Origin: JAFKFJ01 sp963786445
GTDB taxonomy: Bacteria > Pseudomonadota > Alphaproteobacteria > Acetobacterales > Acetobacteraceae
Assembly (NCBI GenBank): GCA_963786445.1
Contig: CAWAZU010000029.1
Span: forward strand, 62,001-126,000
Reading direction: 5' to 3'
Length of the DNA stretch: 64,000 nucleotides
In this document: positions 27,302 through 38,725 of the stretch, one piece after another
Layout: each line of letters begins with the position of its first letter
How positions within the stretch are numbered: position 1 is the stretch's first letter
Notes under the pieces: model-generated
What the model was told of the DNA's origin: nothing
The model's database searches: none
What the model saw: only the letters and a program-made list of their open reading frames with translations
Position numbers and translations under genes: made by a program

Positions 27302-28487
27302 GCCGGGCGCCCGCCCGACGCTGCGGCTGTTGCCTGGCCAGGGGCGGCGGCTGAAGGCGGGGCACCCCTGGGCGTTCAGCAACGAGATCGCCATGAAGCC
27401 GGAGTACCGCGCGCTGCCGCCCGGCGCGCCGGTGCGGCTGGAAGGCGATGACGGCTGGCGCTTCGGCACGTTTTCGTTCAATCCGCACAGCCTGATCGCG
27501 GCGCGGCTGCTGGACCGCGACCCGGACGCGGCGATCGACCGGGCGTTCCTGCGCGCGCGCATCGACCAGGCGGCGGCGCTGCGGGCGCGCGTGACCGACG
27601 GCCCGTATCACCGCCTGGTCCACGCCGAGGCCGACCGGCTGCCCGGCCTGGTGATCGACCGCTACGACGACGTGTTTTCGGTGCAGGCCAACAGCGCGGC
27701 GATGGACCGCCTGACGCAAGACCTGGTCGCGGTGCTGGAAGAAAAATTCGCACCGCGCGCCATCGTCGCCCGCAACGACAGCCCGGTGCGGGCGCATGAG
27801 GGGCTGCCCGAAGCCGTGGCGCTGCTCGCCGGCACCGACGCAACCGCGACGGTCGAGGAAGGCGGCGTCACCTTCCCGGTCGATCCGCTGGCGGGCCAGA
27901 AAACCGGGTTTTTCTTCGACCAGCGGCCGCACCGTGACCGCATGGCGGGGCTGGCCGCGGGGGCGCGGGTGCTCGACGTGTTCTGCCACACCGGCGCGTT
28001 CGGCCTGCGCTGCCTCGCCGCCGGCGCGACCGACGCCCTGCTGGTCGATGCCTCGGCGCCGGCGCTGGACGCCGCAAAAATCGCCGCCGAGCGCAACGGG
28101 CTGGCCGCCCGCGCCGCGTTCCGCCGCGGCGATGCGTTCGAGACGATGGCGGCGCTGGCGCAGGAGGGCGCGCGGTTCGACATCGTGATCTGCGACCCGC
28201 CGGCCTTCGCCAAGGCGAAGAAGGATCAGGCGGCGGGGCTGCGCGGCTATGGCCGCATGACCAGGCTGGCCGCCGCCCTGGTCGCGCCCGGCGGGTTTTT
28301 GTTCGTGGCCTCTTGCAGCCATCACGCGCCGCCCGACCTATTCGCCGCCGCCGTCGCCGAGGGGCTGCAGCGCGCGCGGCGCGACGGACGCATCATCGCC
28401 AGCGGCGGCGCCGGGCCGGACCATCCGGTGCATCCGCTGCTGCCGGAGAGCGCTTATCTCAAGGCCCAGGTGATCGAGCTGTTCTAA
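27291..28487 (+). CDS. Class I SAM-dependent rRNA methyltransferase, RlmI/RlmK-C-like
   Basis: 398 aa. An N-terminal PUA-like domain (LLPGQGRRLKAGHPWAFSNEI) and a central EEHEA-like region precede the SAM fold: RVLDVFCHTGAFGLRCLAAGA (shown in parts), the acidic VDASAPAL, and the catalytic motif FDIVICDPPAFAK. It probably methylates a cytosine of 23S rRNA, as RlmI does. The likely start TTG 27291 overlaps the hemA end by 11 bp, implying coupling to hemA. Confidence 0.88.
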   Translation: MPPEPGARPTLRLLPGQGRRLKAGHPWAFSNEIAMKPEYRALPPGAPVRLEGDDGWRFGTFSFNPHSLIAARLLDRDPDAAIDRAFLRARIDQAAALRARVTDGPYHRLVHAEADRLPGLVIDRYDDVFSVQANSAAMDRLTQDLVAVLEEKFAPRAIVARNDSPVRAHEGLPEAVALLAGTDATATVEEGGVTFPVDPLAGQKTGFFFDQRPHRDRMAGLAAGARVLDVFCHTGAFGLRCLAAGATDALLVDASAPALDAAKIAAERNGLAARAAFRRGDAFETMAALAQEGARFDIVICDPPAFAKAKKDQAAGLRGYGRMTRLAAALVAPGGFLFVASCSHHAPPDLFAAAVAEGLQRARRDGRIIASGGAGPDHPVHPLLPESAYLKAQVIELF

Positions 28488-28568
28488 CCCGTTCTCACGG
28501 CATCGGGATCACCCATCGCTCCTTTCGCTGGGTAGATTATCCGGCGGCGCAACGCGAACGGAGCCGTC

Positions 28569-29561
28569 ATGCTCGGCTGGCACCGTGCCCTGATCGTCCT
28601 CGCCGCGCTCGCCGCGCCCTTGGCCGCGCACGGCGAGGACGTGCGCCTGCATCTGATCGCCCACGGCGCGATCGAGGCCGACACCACCGTCGCCCACGCG
28701 ATCGACGGCGCGCATTTCTGCTCCGCCGCCGCCAATCCCTGGACCGCGCCCGACACCCGCGACACGCGCGCCACCCCGTTCCCGTTCTACCGGCTGGTGT
28801 TCGGCCAGGGCGGGCCGGGCGCCGACCTCGCCCGCCCCGGTCCCTCGATCGGGCTGGCGCTCGCGAACTATTTTTCGGCGGCGCGCGACCACAGCGACCC
28901 GATCAACGACAGCATCGAGCTGGTGCTCGACGGCCGCCATTTCGTCGGCCATGACGGGCTGAAGGACGCCGGCTACCGCTTCGCCGTCAGCTACCGCGAC
29001 GACGGGCACGGCGGCGGCTTCGTCGCCCGCCACCTGCACGAGACCCGCACCGGCCACGCCACGCTCGACGTGGCGGGCACCTGGGAATGCCCGCCGGTCG
29101 CGGCCGACCTGCCGGAGCAGACCGTCTCGGTGCATCTCCTGTTCGCCGGCGCGGTGCCGGCCCGGCCCGAGCCCACGCCGCTGCGGCTGGCGCGCTCCGA
29201 CATCCCCTGCCTCGATCGCGGCTGCGCCGGCTGGCGGGTGACCGACGAGGAGACCGGCGCCGCCTACCTCGCGCGCGTGGATTTTTCGCATCTGCGCCTC
29301 GCCAAGGCGCTGCGCAGGGAGGCCGAGCGCGGCGAGGTCGATCTGCTGGTCCGCGCAAACGTGCGCCGCGCCGAGCCGCCGCTGGTGATCGCGCTGGCGC
29401 TCGACGGCGTCGAACCGGCCAACCCGCCCGAGCCGCGGCCAATTCCCGAGGCGGCGTTGGCGGATGCGAACCGGGGGGGCTTCCCCTTCGGCTATTTGCA
29501 TGACTTAATCCGCCGCGTGCAGGGAAAACGGGCGGAGCCGGAGCGCCATTTGGCAGACTGA
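28569..29561 (+). CDS. Exported hypothetical protein
   Basis: 330 aa with a clear signal peptide (ALIVLAALAAPLAAHG). The mature part begins EDVRLHLIAHGAIEADTTVAHAIDGAHFC. It contains four Cys (two in DIPCLDRGCAG, likely a disulfide) and no membrane segment. No known domain recognised. Not obviously part of the sugar operon that starts 62 bp downstream, although it is on the same strand. Confidence 0.65.
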   Translation: MLGWHRALIVLAALAAPLAAHGEDVRLHLIAHGAIEADTTVAHAIDGAHFCSAAANPWTAPDTRDTRATPFPFYRLVFGQGGPGADLARPGPSIGLALANYFSAARDHSDPINDSIELVLDGRHFVGHDGLKDAGYRFAVSYRDDGHGGGFVARHLHETRTGHATLDVAGTWECPPVAADLPEQTVSVHLLFAGAVPARPEPTPLRLARSDIPCLDRGCAGWRVTDEETGAAYLARVDFSHLRLAKALRREAERGEVDLLVRANVRRAEPPLVIALALDGVEPANPPEPRPIPEAALADANRGGFPFGYLHDLIRRVQGKRAEPERHLAD

Positions 29562-29571
29562 TCCGGGCCGA

Positions 29572-29589
29572 TTGCGCACCCTTGCGCAA
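29572..29589. promoter_or_regulatory. Candidate operator before the first sugar ABC operon
   Basis: TTGCGCA occurs twice, at 29572-29578 and 29582-29588, exactly 10 bp apart. The second copy extends to the perfect palindrome TTGCGCAA. They lie 35-52 bp upstream of the binding-protein start. Helix-phased repeats there fit a binding site for the FadR-type regulator encoded at the end of the operon. No -35/-10 pair is evident. Confidence 0.3.
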
Positions 29590-29623
29590 CTGGACAGGCT
29601 GGAAACGTGCAAGGAGCAACGGA

Positions 29624-30582
29624 ATGAGGAAGTTTGTCGGCCCGCTTCTGGCGGGCGCGCTGGTGGCCGGGCTGTGCGCCGGCAGCACCGCGCAGGCGCA
29701 GCAGAAGAAGACGCTGGTGTTCGTCACCAACGTCGCGGCGGATTTCTGGACCTTCGCTCGGCGCGGGATCGAGAAGGCGCAGAAGGAACACCCCGACTAC
29801 AACATGGAAATGATCGTCACCACCGAGGGCACCGCCGCCGCCCAGCGGCGCGAGCTGGATGATCTGGTCGCCCGCGGGGTTTCCGGCATTTCCGTCTCGG
29901 TGGACGACGCCGCGCACGCCACCGAGGAACTGAACAAGGTCGCCGCCAAGGCGGTGCTGTTCACCACCGACAGCGACGCGCCGCAGAGCAAGCGCGTGGC
30001 CTATATCGGCACCGACAACGTCGCCGCCGGCCGCCAGGCGGGCTGCGGAGATCCTCAAGGCGCTGCCCGAACGGCGGAAAAATCATGCTGTTCGTCGGCA
30101 CGATGGACGCCGACAACGCGCGCGAGCGTGTGAAAGGCATCCGCGAGACGCTCAAGGGCAGCAAGGTCGAGATCCTCGACATCCGCACCGACCAGGCGGA
30201 CTTCACCAAGGCGAAGAGCAACGCCGAGGACACGCTGGCGAAATACCCCGACATCTCGCTGATGTCGGGGCTGTGGAGCTACGACACGCCGGAAATCTAC
30301 GACGCGGTGAAGAACGCCGGCAAGTGCGGCAAGGTGAAGATCGTCGGCTTCGACGAGGACGCGCGCACGCTGCGCGGCATCTCCGAGGGCTGCGTGCAAT
30401 CGACCATCGTGCAGCAGCCGTTCGAGTTCGGCTACCAGTCGATGATCGACATGATCAAGTACATCAACGGCGACAAGTCGTGGCTGCCCGCGGACGGCAA
30501 GATCATCGTGCCCACGCGCGTGATCGACAAGTCCAACGTCGCGGATTTCATCACCTACGTGAAGACGCTGCTGCGCAAGTAG
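29624..30582 (+). CDS. Periplasmic sugar-binding protein, RbsB type (two frame breaks)
   Basis: 318 aa after repair. Signal peptide FVGPLLAGALVAGLCAGSTAQA. Peripla_BP_4 fold: KTLVFVTNVAADFWTFARRG, then LDDLVARGVSGISVSVDDA and FTTDSDAPQSKRVAYIGTDN. It delivers a sugar or polyol to the membrane components encoded next. One extra base near 30040 and another near 30067 break the frame in RQA/AEILKALP/NGGKIMLF. AAGGAG lies upstream of ATG 29624. First gene of the rbsBAC-like operon. Confidence 0.9.
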
Positions 30583-30646
30583 CCGCCGTCCTGTCATGCC
30601 CCGGCGGCGCGCGTGCCGCCGGGGCCCCAGGTCCGGGAGGGGACGC

Positions 30647-32166
<1,520 letters not shown>

Positions 32167-32170
<4 letters not shown>

Positions 32171-33171
32171 GGAAAGAATTCGGCCTGTTCCTGCTGCTGA
32201 TCGTGGTCAGCGGGATCACCGCGGCGATCAACCCGTTGTTCCTGTCGGGCGTGAACCTGCTCGACATGGCCAACCTGATCGGCATGTTCGGCGTGTTCTC
32301 GATCGGCGAAGGGCTGACCATCATCACCGGCGGCATCGACCTGTCGATCGGCTCGATGTTCGCCCTGCTCGGCGTGGTGTTCGTCGATCTGCTGACCGAC
32401 TACGCGTTTCCGTGGCCGCTGGCGCTGCTGGCGATCATCGCCGGCGGGCTGGTGCTGGGCGCGCTGCAGGGCTTCCTGATCACGCGGCTGAAGATGCAGC
32501 CGTTCATCGTGACGCTGTGCGGCCTGCTGATCTACCGCGGCGCGGCGCGCTACTACACGACCAATTCGTCGCGCGGCTTCGGCTACGGCGACGAAGCCGA
32601 CACGCTGCGCACCCTGGCCGCGGGGCATGTCCACGGCGTGCCGAACACCTTCATCTTCCTCATCGTCCTTGCCGTCGTCATGGGCGTGCTGCTGCACCGC
32701 TCGGTGTACGGCCGCTACCTCTATGCCGTCGGCAAGAACGAGGAGGCGGCGCGATTCTCCGGCATCCGCAGCAATCTCGTGATTGCCGGCGCCTACGTGC
32801 TGAGCGGCGGGCTCGCGGCGATCTCGACCGTGCTGCTGGTGTTCTACACCAATTCCGTCTCGCCCAGCTCGTTCGGCAATTTCTACGAGCTCTATGCGAT
32901 CGCGGCGGCGGTGCTCGGCGGCTGCTCGCTGCGCGGCGGCGAGGGCTCGATCCTCGGCATCGTGCTCGGCACGGCGCTGCTGCAGGTGCTGCAGAACCTC
33001 GTCAACATCCTCGGCATCCCGAGTTCGCTCAACTTCGCCGTCATGGGCACGGTGATCCTGCTCGGCGTGCTGGCCGACCAGCAATTGCAGGCGCGGCGCA
33101 AGCTCGCCGTCGCCGCGGCGGGCACGGTGCGCGCCGCGCCGGCGCTGGCGCGGCAGGGCCAGGGGACGTGA
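32167..33171 (+). CDS. Sugar ABC transporter permease, RbsC type
   Basis: 334 aa, about nine membrane segments, BPD_transp_2 family. The conserved GLTIITGGIDLSIGSMFALLG is near residue 55 and the cytoplasmic coupling motif GRYLYAVGKNEEAARFSGI near 180. ATG overlaps the ATPase stop by four bases and the end overlaps the regulator start by four, so the three are translationally coupled. Confidence 0.94.
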
Positions 33172-33947
33172 CGGCGCCGCCGACCGCCGCCCGGCCCGCG
33201 AAACTCGGCGAGGCGGCCGGGCGCAACCTGCACGAGCGCATCGCCAACACGCTCGGCGAGCGCATCGTCGGCGGCCGGCATCCGCCGGGGCGTGCGCTGC
33301 CGACCGAGATCGAGCTGTGCGCCAGCCTGGCGGTCTCCCGCTCGGCGCTGCGCGAGGCGTTCAAGCTGCTGGTGGCGAAACGGCTGATCGTCAGCCGCCA
33401 GAAGGTCGGCACGCTGGTGCGCCCGCGCGCCGACTGGAACATGCTGGACCCGGAAGTTCTGGCCTGGCACCTGCACGCCGCGCCGACCGATGCGTTCGTC
33501 ACCGGCCTGTTCGAGGTGCGAAAAATCATCGAGCCGTCGGCGGCGTCGCTGGCGGCCGAGCGGCGGTCGGCGGAGGCGCTGGCGTGCATCGAGGGGGCGC
33601 TGGCCGACATGTTCCGCTTCCAGGGCGGCGCCGGCGACCTGACCCACGCCGATCTGCGCTTCCACCAGGCGATCCTGGACGCGACGGGGAATCTTTTTCT
33701 CGCCTCGTTCGGCGCGGTGATCGAGAGTTCGCTGCGCGCCTCGTTCCAGTTGAGCTGGGACACCGCGTACCACACGCCGGAATACTCGCTGCGCCAGCAC
33801 CAGGGCGTGGCGGAGGCGATCCGCGACCAGGTTCCGTCGGAGGCCTACGCGATCATGACGCAGTTGCTGCGCTCGGCGATCGAGGACGTGCGCCAGTCGC
33901 TGGCGCGGCGGCAGCGCGGCGAGGCGCCGGTGGAGGGCGCGGTCTGA
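33168..33947 (+). CDS. GntR-family regulator, FadR subfamily (FCD domain)
   Basis: 259 aa. Winged helix at residues ~20-85 (LHERIANTLGERIVGGRHPPG, LAVSRSALREAFKLLVAKRL, RQKVGTLVRPR) and an FCD ligand domain with metal-type residues (DLRFHQAILDATGN). Resembles sugar-acid regulators such as DgoR (WNMLDPEVLAWHL). Start GTG 33168 overlaps the permease stop with AGGGGAC ahead. As last gene of the operon it likely represses its own transcription unit in the absence of the sugar or its metabolite. Confidence 0.9.
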   Translation: MTAPPTAARPAKLGEAAGRNLHERIANTLGERIVGGRHPPGRALPTEIELCASLAVSRSALREAFKLLVAKRLIVSRQKVGTLVRPRADWNMLDPEVLAWHLHAAPTDAFVTGLFEVRKIIEPSAASLAAERRSAEALACIEGALADMFRFQGGAGDLTHADLRFHQAILDATGNLFLASFGAVIESSLRASFQLSWDTAYHTPEYSLRQHQGVAEAIRDQVPSEAYAIMTQLLRSAIEDVRQSLARRQRGEAPVEGAV

Positions 33948-33968
33948 GCGCGCAGGGCGGTGCCGTGC

Positions 33969-34739
33969 CTAGCTCATCCAGTTGCCGCCATCGACGTTGT
34001 AGGTCTGCGCGACGATGTAGTCGGAATCGGCGCTGGCGAGGAACACCGCCATGCCGGTCATGTCCTCCGGCCGCCCCATGCGCCCGTACGGCACCGCCAG
34101 CCCGACCTGCCGCTTCTTCTCGCCCTTCGGCAGGTTCTCGTATTTCGCGAACAGGCCATCGACGTGGTCCCACATCGGCGTGTCGATCACGCCGGGCGCG
34201 ATCGCGTTGACGTTGATGCGGTCCTTCGCCAGCGCCAGGCCCGCGCTCTGCGTCAGGCTGATCACCGCCGCCTTCGAGGCGCAATAGACGGCGACCAGCG
34301 CCTCGCCGCGCCGCCCGGCCTGGGAGGCGAAGTTGATGATCTTGCCGCCCTGCCCCTGCCTGACCATCTGCCGCGCCGCCGCCTGCAGCGTGAACAGCAG
34401 CCCCTCGACATTGACGGCAAAGATCTTGTGGTAGCTGTCGCGCGTGACGTCGAGCAGCGGTGCGAGGTCGAACACGCCGGCGTTGTTCACCAGCACGTCG
34501 ATGCGCCCCGCCTGCTGCACCGTCGCCGCGACCATCGCGTCGATCGACTCCTGCTTCGTCACATCCAGCGCCAGTCCGATCGCGCCGCGCCCGATGTGCT
34601 GCGCCAACGACTTCGCCTCCGCCTCCAGCATGTCGGCGACGACGACGCGCGCGCCCTCGTCGGCATAACGCTCGGCGATGGCGCGGCCGATGCCGCGCGC
34701 GCCGCCGGTGACGACCGCCACCTTGTCCTTCAGCCGCAT
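33969..34739 (-). CDS. smoS: Sorbitol (L-iditol 2-) dehydrogenase, SDR family, SmoS-like
   Basis: 256 aa, exactly the length of Rhodobacter SmoS. NAD site TGGARGIGRAIAERY, NNAG motif in VLVNNAGVFDLAPL, catalytic Ser in NFASQAGRRGEAL and the YxxxK in VYCASKAAVIS. The C-terminal YIVAQTYNVDGGNWMS is nearly identical to SmoS as I recall it. Oxidises D-sorbitol to D-fructose and may also take galactitol. Last gene of the smoE-F-G-SDR-smoS unit; 22 bp from the convergent FadR gene. Confidence 0.88.
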   Translation of the reverse strand: MRLKDKVAVVTGGARGIGRAIAERYADEGARVVVADMLEAEAKSLAQHIGRGAIGLALDVTKQESIDAMVAATVQQAGRIDVLVNNAGVFDLAPLLDVTRDSYHKIFAVNVEGLLFTLQAAARQMVRQGQGGKIINFASQAGRRGEALVAVYCASKAAVISLTQSAGLALAKDRINVNAIAPGVIDTPMWDHVDGLFAKYENLPKGEKKRQVGLAVPYGRMGRPEDMTGMAVFLASADSDYIVAQTYNVDGGNWMS

Positions 34740-34750
34740 CGTGTCCTCCC

Positions 34751-35515
34751 CTACCAGCAGCAATAGCCGCCGTCGGCGAGCACGATGCTGCCGGTCATCA
34801 GGCTGGAGGCGTCGGAGGCGAGGAACAGCACGACCGAGGCGATCTCCTCCGGCTGGCCCATCCGCCCCATCGGCGTCATCTCGAGCCACTTGTCCATCCA
34901 CGCGGCCGCCAGTTCCCGTGTCAGCGGCGTTTCGATGTAGGTCGGCGCCACGGCGTTGACGCGCACGCCGCGATCGGCCCATTCCGCCGCCAGCGAGCGC
35001 GTGAGGTGATGCACGCCGGCCTTCGAGGCGTTGTAGAACGCCTGTTCCTGCGGCTTGTTGACGATGAAGCCCGACATCGAGCCGATGTTGACGATGGCGC
35101 CCCGCTTGCGCGCCAGCATGCGCTTGCCGAACGAGCGGCAGCACCAGAACAGTCCGTCGAGGTTGACGGAGAGATGGAAGCGCCAGTGCTCGTCGCTGGT
35201 GTCCTCGGCGCGCACGTCGCTGATCGCGACTCCCGCATTGTTGACCAGGATGTGCGCCCCGCCGCTCTGCTCGACCTTGTCCGCCAATGCCTCGACGGCC
35301 GCGGAGTTGGTCACGTCGAGCTTGTCGCCGCGCGCGTCGATGCCGAGCTTTTTCAGTTGCGCCACCGCGGCCTCGACGCGCTCCGGCACCATCTCGGCGA
35401 CCACGACTTTCGCGCCGGCCTCGCCGAGCGCCTGCGCGCAGGCGAAGCCGATGCCCTGCCCGCCGCCGGTGACCACCGCCGTGCGCCCCTTGAGGTTGAA
35501 TTTTTCCAGATACAT
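34751..35515 (-). CDS. Short-chain dehydrogenase, polyol (arabinitol/galactitol-type)
   Basis: 254 aa. TGGGQGIGFACAQAL cofactor site, NNAGVAISD, catalytic SMSGFIVNK and YNASKAG. Ends ADGGYCCW. Sequence resembles D-arabinitol and galactitol dehydrogenases. In smo-type clusters mannitol oxidation is done by the unrelated MtlK; here a second SDR takes that position. Substrate is inferred from context. 11 bp before smoS, 14 bp after the permease gene. Confidence 0.85.
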   Translation of the reverse strand: MYLEKFNLKGRTAVVTGGGQGIGFACAQALGEAGAKVVVAEMVPERVEAAVAQLKKLGIDARGDKLDVTNSAAVEALADKVEQSGGAHILVNNAGVAISDVRAEDTSDEHWRFHLSVNLDGLFWCCRSFGKRMLARKRGAIVNIGSMSGFIVNKPQEQAFYNASKAGVHHLTRSLAAEWADRGVRVNAVAPTYIETPLTRELAAAWMDKWLEMTPMGRMGQPEEIASVVLFLASDASSLMTGSIVLADGGYCCW

Positions 35516-35529
35516 CGCGGGACTCCTCG

Positions 35530-36351
35530 CTATTTCACGGCGCCGAAGGTCAGGCCGCGCACCAGCTGGCGCTGGCTGATCCAGCCGAACACCAGGATCG
35601 GCGCGATCGCCAGCGTCGATGCCGCCGACAGTTTCGCCCAGAACAGGCCCTGCGGCGCCGAGAAGCTGGCGATGAACGCGGTCAGCGGCGCCGAGTTCGT
35701 CGAGGTGAGGTTGAGGCTCCAGAACGCCTCGTTCCAGCTCAGGATGATGTTGAGCAGCCCGGTCGAGGCGATGCCCGGCAGCACCAGCGGCAGCAGCACC
35801 AGGAAAATGGTCTGGCGCACGTCGGCGCCGTCGATGCGGCTCGCCTCGATGATCGCCTTCGGCGTGTCCTTGAAGAAGGTGTACAGCATCCACACCACGA
35901 TCGGCAGGTTCATCAGCGTGTAGAGGATGACCAGCAGGGTGCGCGTGTCGAGCAGGTCGGTGTCTTTCGCAAACAGGAAGATCGGCACCAGCACGCCGAC
36001 CGGCGGCAGCATCTTCGTGGACAGCATCCACAGCAGCGTGCCGCGCGTGCGGTGCGTCGGATAGAACGCCATCGCGAATGCCGCCGGCACGGCGATGACG
36101 ATCGCCAGCGCAGTGGAACCGAACGAGATGACGACGCTGTTGAGCGCGAAGTGGATGTAGTTCGCGCGCTCGAAAATGTCGTGGTAGTTCAGCAGCGTCG
36201 GCTTGAAGAACAGCGCCGGAGGGGTGGCGACCGCCGCCACCTCGGTCTTGAAGCTGGCCAGCACCATCCAGAAGATCGGGAAGAACATCAGCAGCGCCGC
36301 GAGCCACGCCAGCAGGCCCGCGACCGGCTGTACCTTTGCGCGCGTGCTCAT
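35530..36351 (-). CDS. smoG: Polyol ABC transporter permease, SmoG/MalG type
   Basis: 273 aa, six predicted membrane helices, MetI-like fold. The EAA loop is EASRIDGADVRQTIFLVLLP (~residues 180-199). Also shows FPIFWMVLASFKTEVAA at the N-terminus, typical of MalG-like partners. ATG 36351 overlaps the smoF stop by four bases. Pairs with SmoF for sorbitol/mannitol import. Confidence 0.9.
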   Translation of the reverse strand: MSTRAKVQPVAGLLAWLAALLMFFPIFWMVLASFKTEVAAVATPPALFFKPTLLNYHDIFERANYIHFALNSVVISFGSTALAIVIAVPAAFAMAFYPTHRTRGTLLWMLSTKMLPPVGVLVPIFLFAKDTDLLDTRTLLVILYTLMNLPIVVWMLYTFFKDTPKAIIEASRIDGADVRQTIFLVLLPLVLPGIASTGLLNIILSWNEAFWSLNLTSTNSAPLTAFIASFSAPQGLFWAKLSAASTLAIAPILVFGWISQRQLVRGLTFGAVK

Positions 36352-37272
36352 TGCTCGTCCAGCCTCTTGCCGATGGCGCGCACCAGGAAGATCGCCAGCA
36401 CGTTGGCGAGCACGATGGCGATCACGCCGGCGGCCGACGCGCCGCCGACATTGAACGCCAGCAGGGCGCGTTCGTAGATCAGGAAGGTCAGGTTGGTGGT
36501 CGCGGTGCCGGGACCGCCGGCGGTGGTGACGTAGATCTCGGCGAAGATGCCGAGCAGGAAGATCGTCTCGATCATGATCACGACGGAGATCGCGCGCCCC
36601 ATGTGCGGCACCTCGATGTAGAGGAACGTCTTCACCGGGCCGGCACCGTCGAGGTTGGCCGCCTCGCGCGTCTCCTCGTCGAGCGATTGCAGCGCGGTCA
36701 GCAGGATCAGGAACGCGAACGGCAGCCACTGCCATGCCACGATCGCGACGATCGAGGTCAGCGGCCAGTTGGCGAAGAAGTCGATGGCGCCGAGGCCGAG
36801 GCTGCGGGTGATGTAGGCGATGCAGCCCGTTCACCGGGTTCATCAGCAAATTCTTCCAGATCAGCGCGCTGACCGTCGGCATGACGAAGAACGGCGAGAT
36901 GACCAGGATGCGCGCGATGGCGCGGCCGGGGAAGCGCGCCTCGAACAGCGAGGCCAGGATGGTGCCGAAGACCACGGTGAGGATCAGCACCTCGCCGACC
37001 AGCGCCACCGAGATCCACAGCGACTGATAGAGCGACGGATCCTGGAACAGGAACCGATAGTTCGCGATCCCGGCGAACCCGTGCAGCATCGGGTTGAGCA
37101 GGTTGTAGCGGATGACGCTGAAGTAGAGCGTCGCCGCCAGCGGCACCAGCGAGAAGATCAGCAGCAACACCACCGAGGGCGCGACCAGCGGCAGCGTGTT
37201 GACCCCGCCGCCCCGGTGCTTGCCCCGCCTCGCCGGGCCCACCGCGAGCCCCCCTGCGGCCGTCGTGCTCAT
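36348..37272 (-). CDS. smoF: Polyol ABC transporter permease, SmoF/MalF type (one frameshift)
   Basis: ~307 aa after repair. N-terminal helix LVAPSVVLLLIFSLVPLAATLYFS (shown in part), NYRFLFQDPSLYQSL, and the EAA loop EAANLDGAGPVKTFLYIEVP. An extra base at about 36822 shifts the frame in NPVNGL/IAYITRSLG. ATG 37272 has GGAGG eight bases upstream. 61 bp after smoE. Confidence 0.88.
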
Positions 37273-37333
37273 GGCGCTGTCCTCCACGCGAAGGCGGCGT
37301 CCCGGGATGTGCGGCCCGGGACGCCGTTCGGCG

Positions 37334-38641
37334 CTACTGGATGTAGCCGGCCTGCTGCATCGTGCTGGTGACGGACGCCTGCGCCTGCTTCAGCGCCTCG
37401 TCAACCGACATGCTGCCGGTCAGCGCCGCCGCGACCAGTTGCCCGACCTGCGTGCCCATCGCCTGGAACTCCGGGATCGCGACGTACTGGATGCCGGTAT
37501 AGGGCACCGGGTCCATCGTCGGATGCGCGAGGTCCGCCGTGCGGATCGCCTCCTCGACGGTTTTCGCGAACGGCGCGGCCTTGATGTAGTCGGGGTTGGC
37601 GTAGGTGGTCGCGCGCGTGCCCGGCGGCACCACCGTCCAGCCGTCGGTCTTGCCGACCAGTTCGATGTATTGCTGCGACGTCGCCCAGGCAAGGAACGAT
37701 TTTGCCGCCGCGACATTGTGCGATGTCTTCGGAATCGCCAGCGCCCAGGCCCAGAACCAGTGCGAGCCGTTCGGCGTCTTCTCGATCGGCGCCGGGGCGA
37801 AGGCGGTCTTGTTATAGACGGTGCTGCTCGTCTTGTCGAAGATGAAGCCGGCGCCCGAGGTCGCGTCGATCCACATCGCGCAATGCCCGGTCGAGAACAG
37901 CGCCTGGTTCTCGTTGAAGCCGTTGGAGCTGGCGCCCGGCGGGCCGTCGCGCCGCATCAGGTCCACGTAGAAGCTGAGGGCGTCGTGCCAGGGCTTCGAG
38001 GTCAGCTGCGGCTGCCACTTCATGTTGAACCACTGGCCGCCGAACGTGTTGACCAGCGTATCGACGAAGGCCATGTTCTCGCCCCAGCCGGGCTTGCCGC
38101 GCAGGCAGATGCCGTATTGCTGCTTGGACTTGTCGGTCAGCTTGTCGGCAAACGTCTTGACGTCGGCGTAGGTCGGCTTGTCGGGCATCTTCAGCCCGGC
38201 GGCATCGAACAGGTCCTTGCGATAGTAGGTGAACGAACTCTCGGCATAGAACGGCACCGCGTAGAGATGGTTGTTGACCGAGAGCGCGCCGCGCACCGAG
38301 GCGAAGACGTCGTTGTAGTCGTAGCTGGCGGGAAAATCGTCCACTGTGTCGAGCCAGCCGAGCTTGCCCCAGATCGGCGTCTCGTACGACCCGATGGTCA
38401 GCACGTCGAACTGGCCGGCTTTGGTGGAGATGTCGGTCGTCACCTTCTGGCGCAGCACGTTCTCTTCCAGCACCACCCAGTTGATGTGGTTGCCGGTCTG
38501 CTTCTCCCACTGCGGCGAGAGCCGCTGCATGACGATCATCTGGCTGTTGTTGACCGTGGCGATCGTGATGGTCGCCGCCGATGCCGCGCCCGCCGAGCCG
38601 GCGAGCATCGCGGCACCCGCAAGTAGGTGCCTCAGACGCAT
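37334..38641 (-). CDS. smoE: Polyol-binding periplasmic protein, SmoE type
   Basis: 435 aa, signal peptide HLLAGAAMLAGSAGAASA. SBP_bac_1 fold with TITIATVNNSQMIVMQRLSP at the mature N-terminus, DVLTIGSYETPIWGKLGWLD, CAMWIDATSGAGF and WAWALAIPKTS. Matches SmoE-type binding proteins for sorbitol, mannitol or glucitol. First gene of the operon, preceded by a promoter candidate and GGAGAGGAAAC. Confidence 0.9.
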   Translation of the reverse strand: MRLRHLLAGAAMLAGSAGAASAATITIATVNNSQMIVMQRLSPQWEKQTGNHINWVVLEENVLRQKVTTDISTKAGQFDVLTIGSYETPIWGKLGWLDTVDDFPASYDYNDVFASVRGALSVNNHLYAVPFYAESSFTYYRKDLFDAAGLKMPDKPTYADVKTFADKLTDKSKQQYGICLRGKPGWGENMAFVDTLVNTFGGQWFNMKWQPQLTSKPWHDALSFYVDLMRRDGPPGASSNGFNENQALFSTGHCAMWIDATSGAGFIFDKTSSTVYNKTAFAPAPIEKTPNGSHWFWAWALAIPKTSHNVAAAKSFLAWATSQQYIELVGKTDGWTVVPPGTRATTYANPDYIKAAPFAKTVEEAIRTADLAHPTMDPVPYTGIQYVAIPEFQAMGTQVGQLVAAALTGSMSVDEALKQAQASVTSTMQQAGYIQ

Positions 38642-38691
38642 GTCCCGTTTCCTCTCCTGACCCCGCCGGATCGAGCGTGTGCCCACCGGTC

Positions 38692-38725
38692 GGGCAGATC
38701 ATCAAAATTTCTCGCCATTTGTCAA
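38692..38725 (-). promoter_or_regulatory. Candidate smoE promoter with overlapping operator motif
   Basis: Minus strand: consensus TTGACA (38725-38720), 16-bp spacer, GATGAT (38703-38698). The -35 lies inside the last codons of the upstream SorC-type gene. The -10 overlaps GATGATCTGCCC (38703-38692), an 11/12 match to GATTATCTGCCC in front of the regulator gene itself. The leader to ATG 38641 would be about 50 nt. Confidence 0.45.
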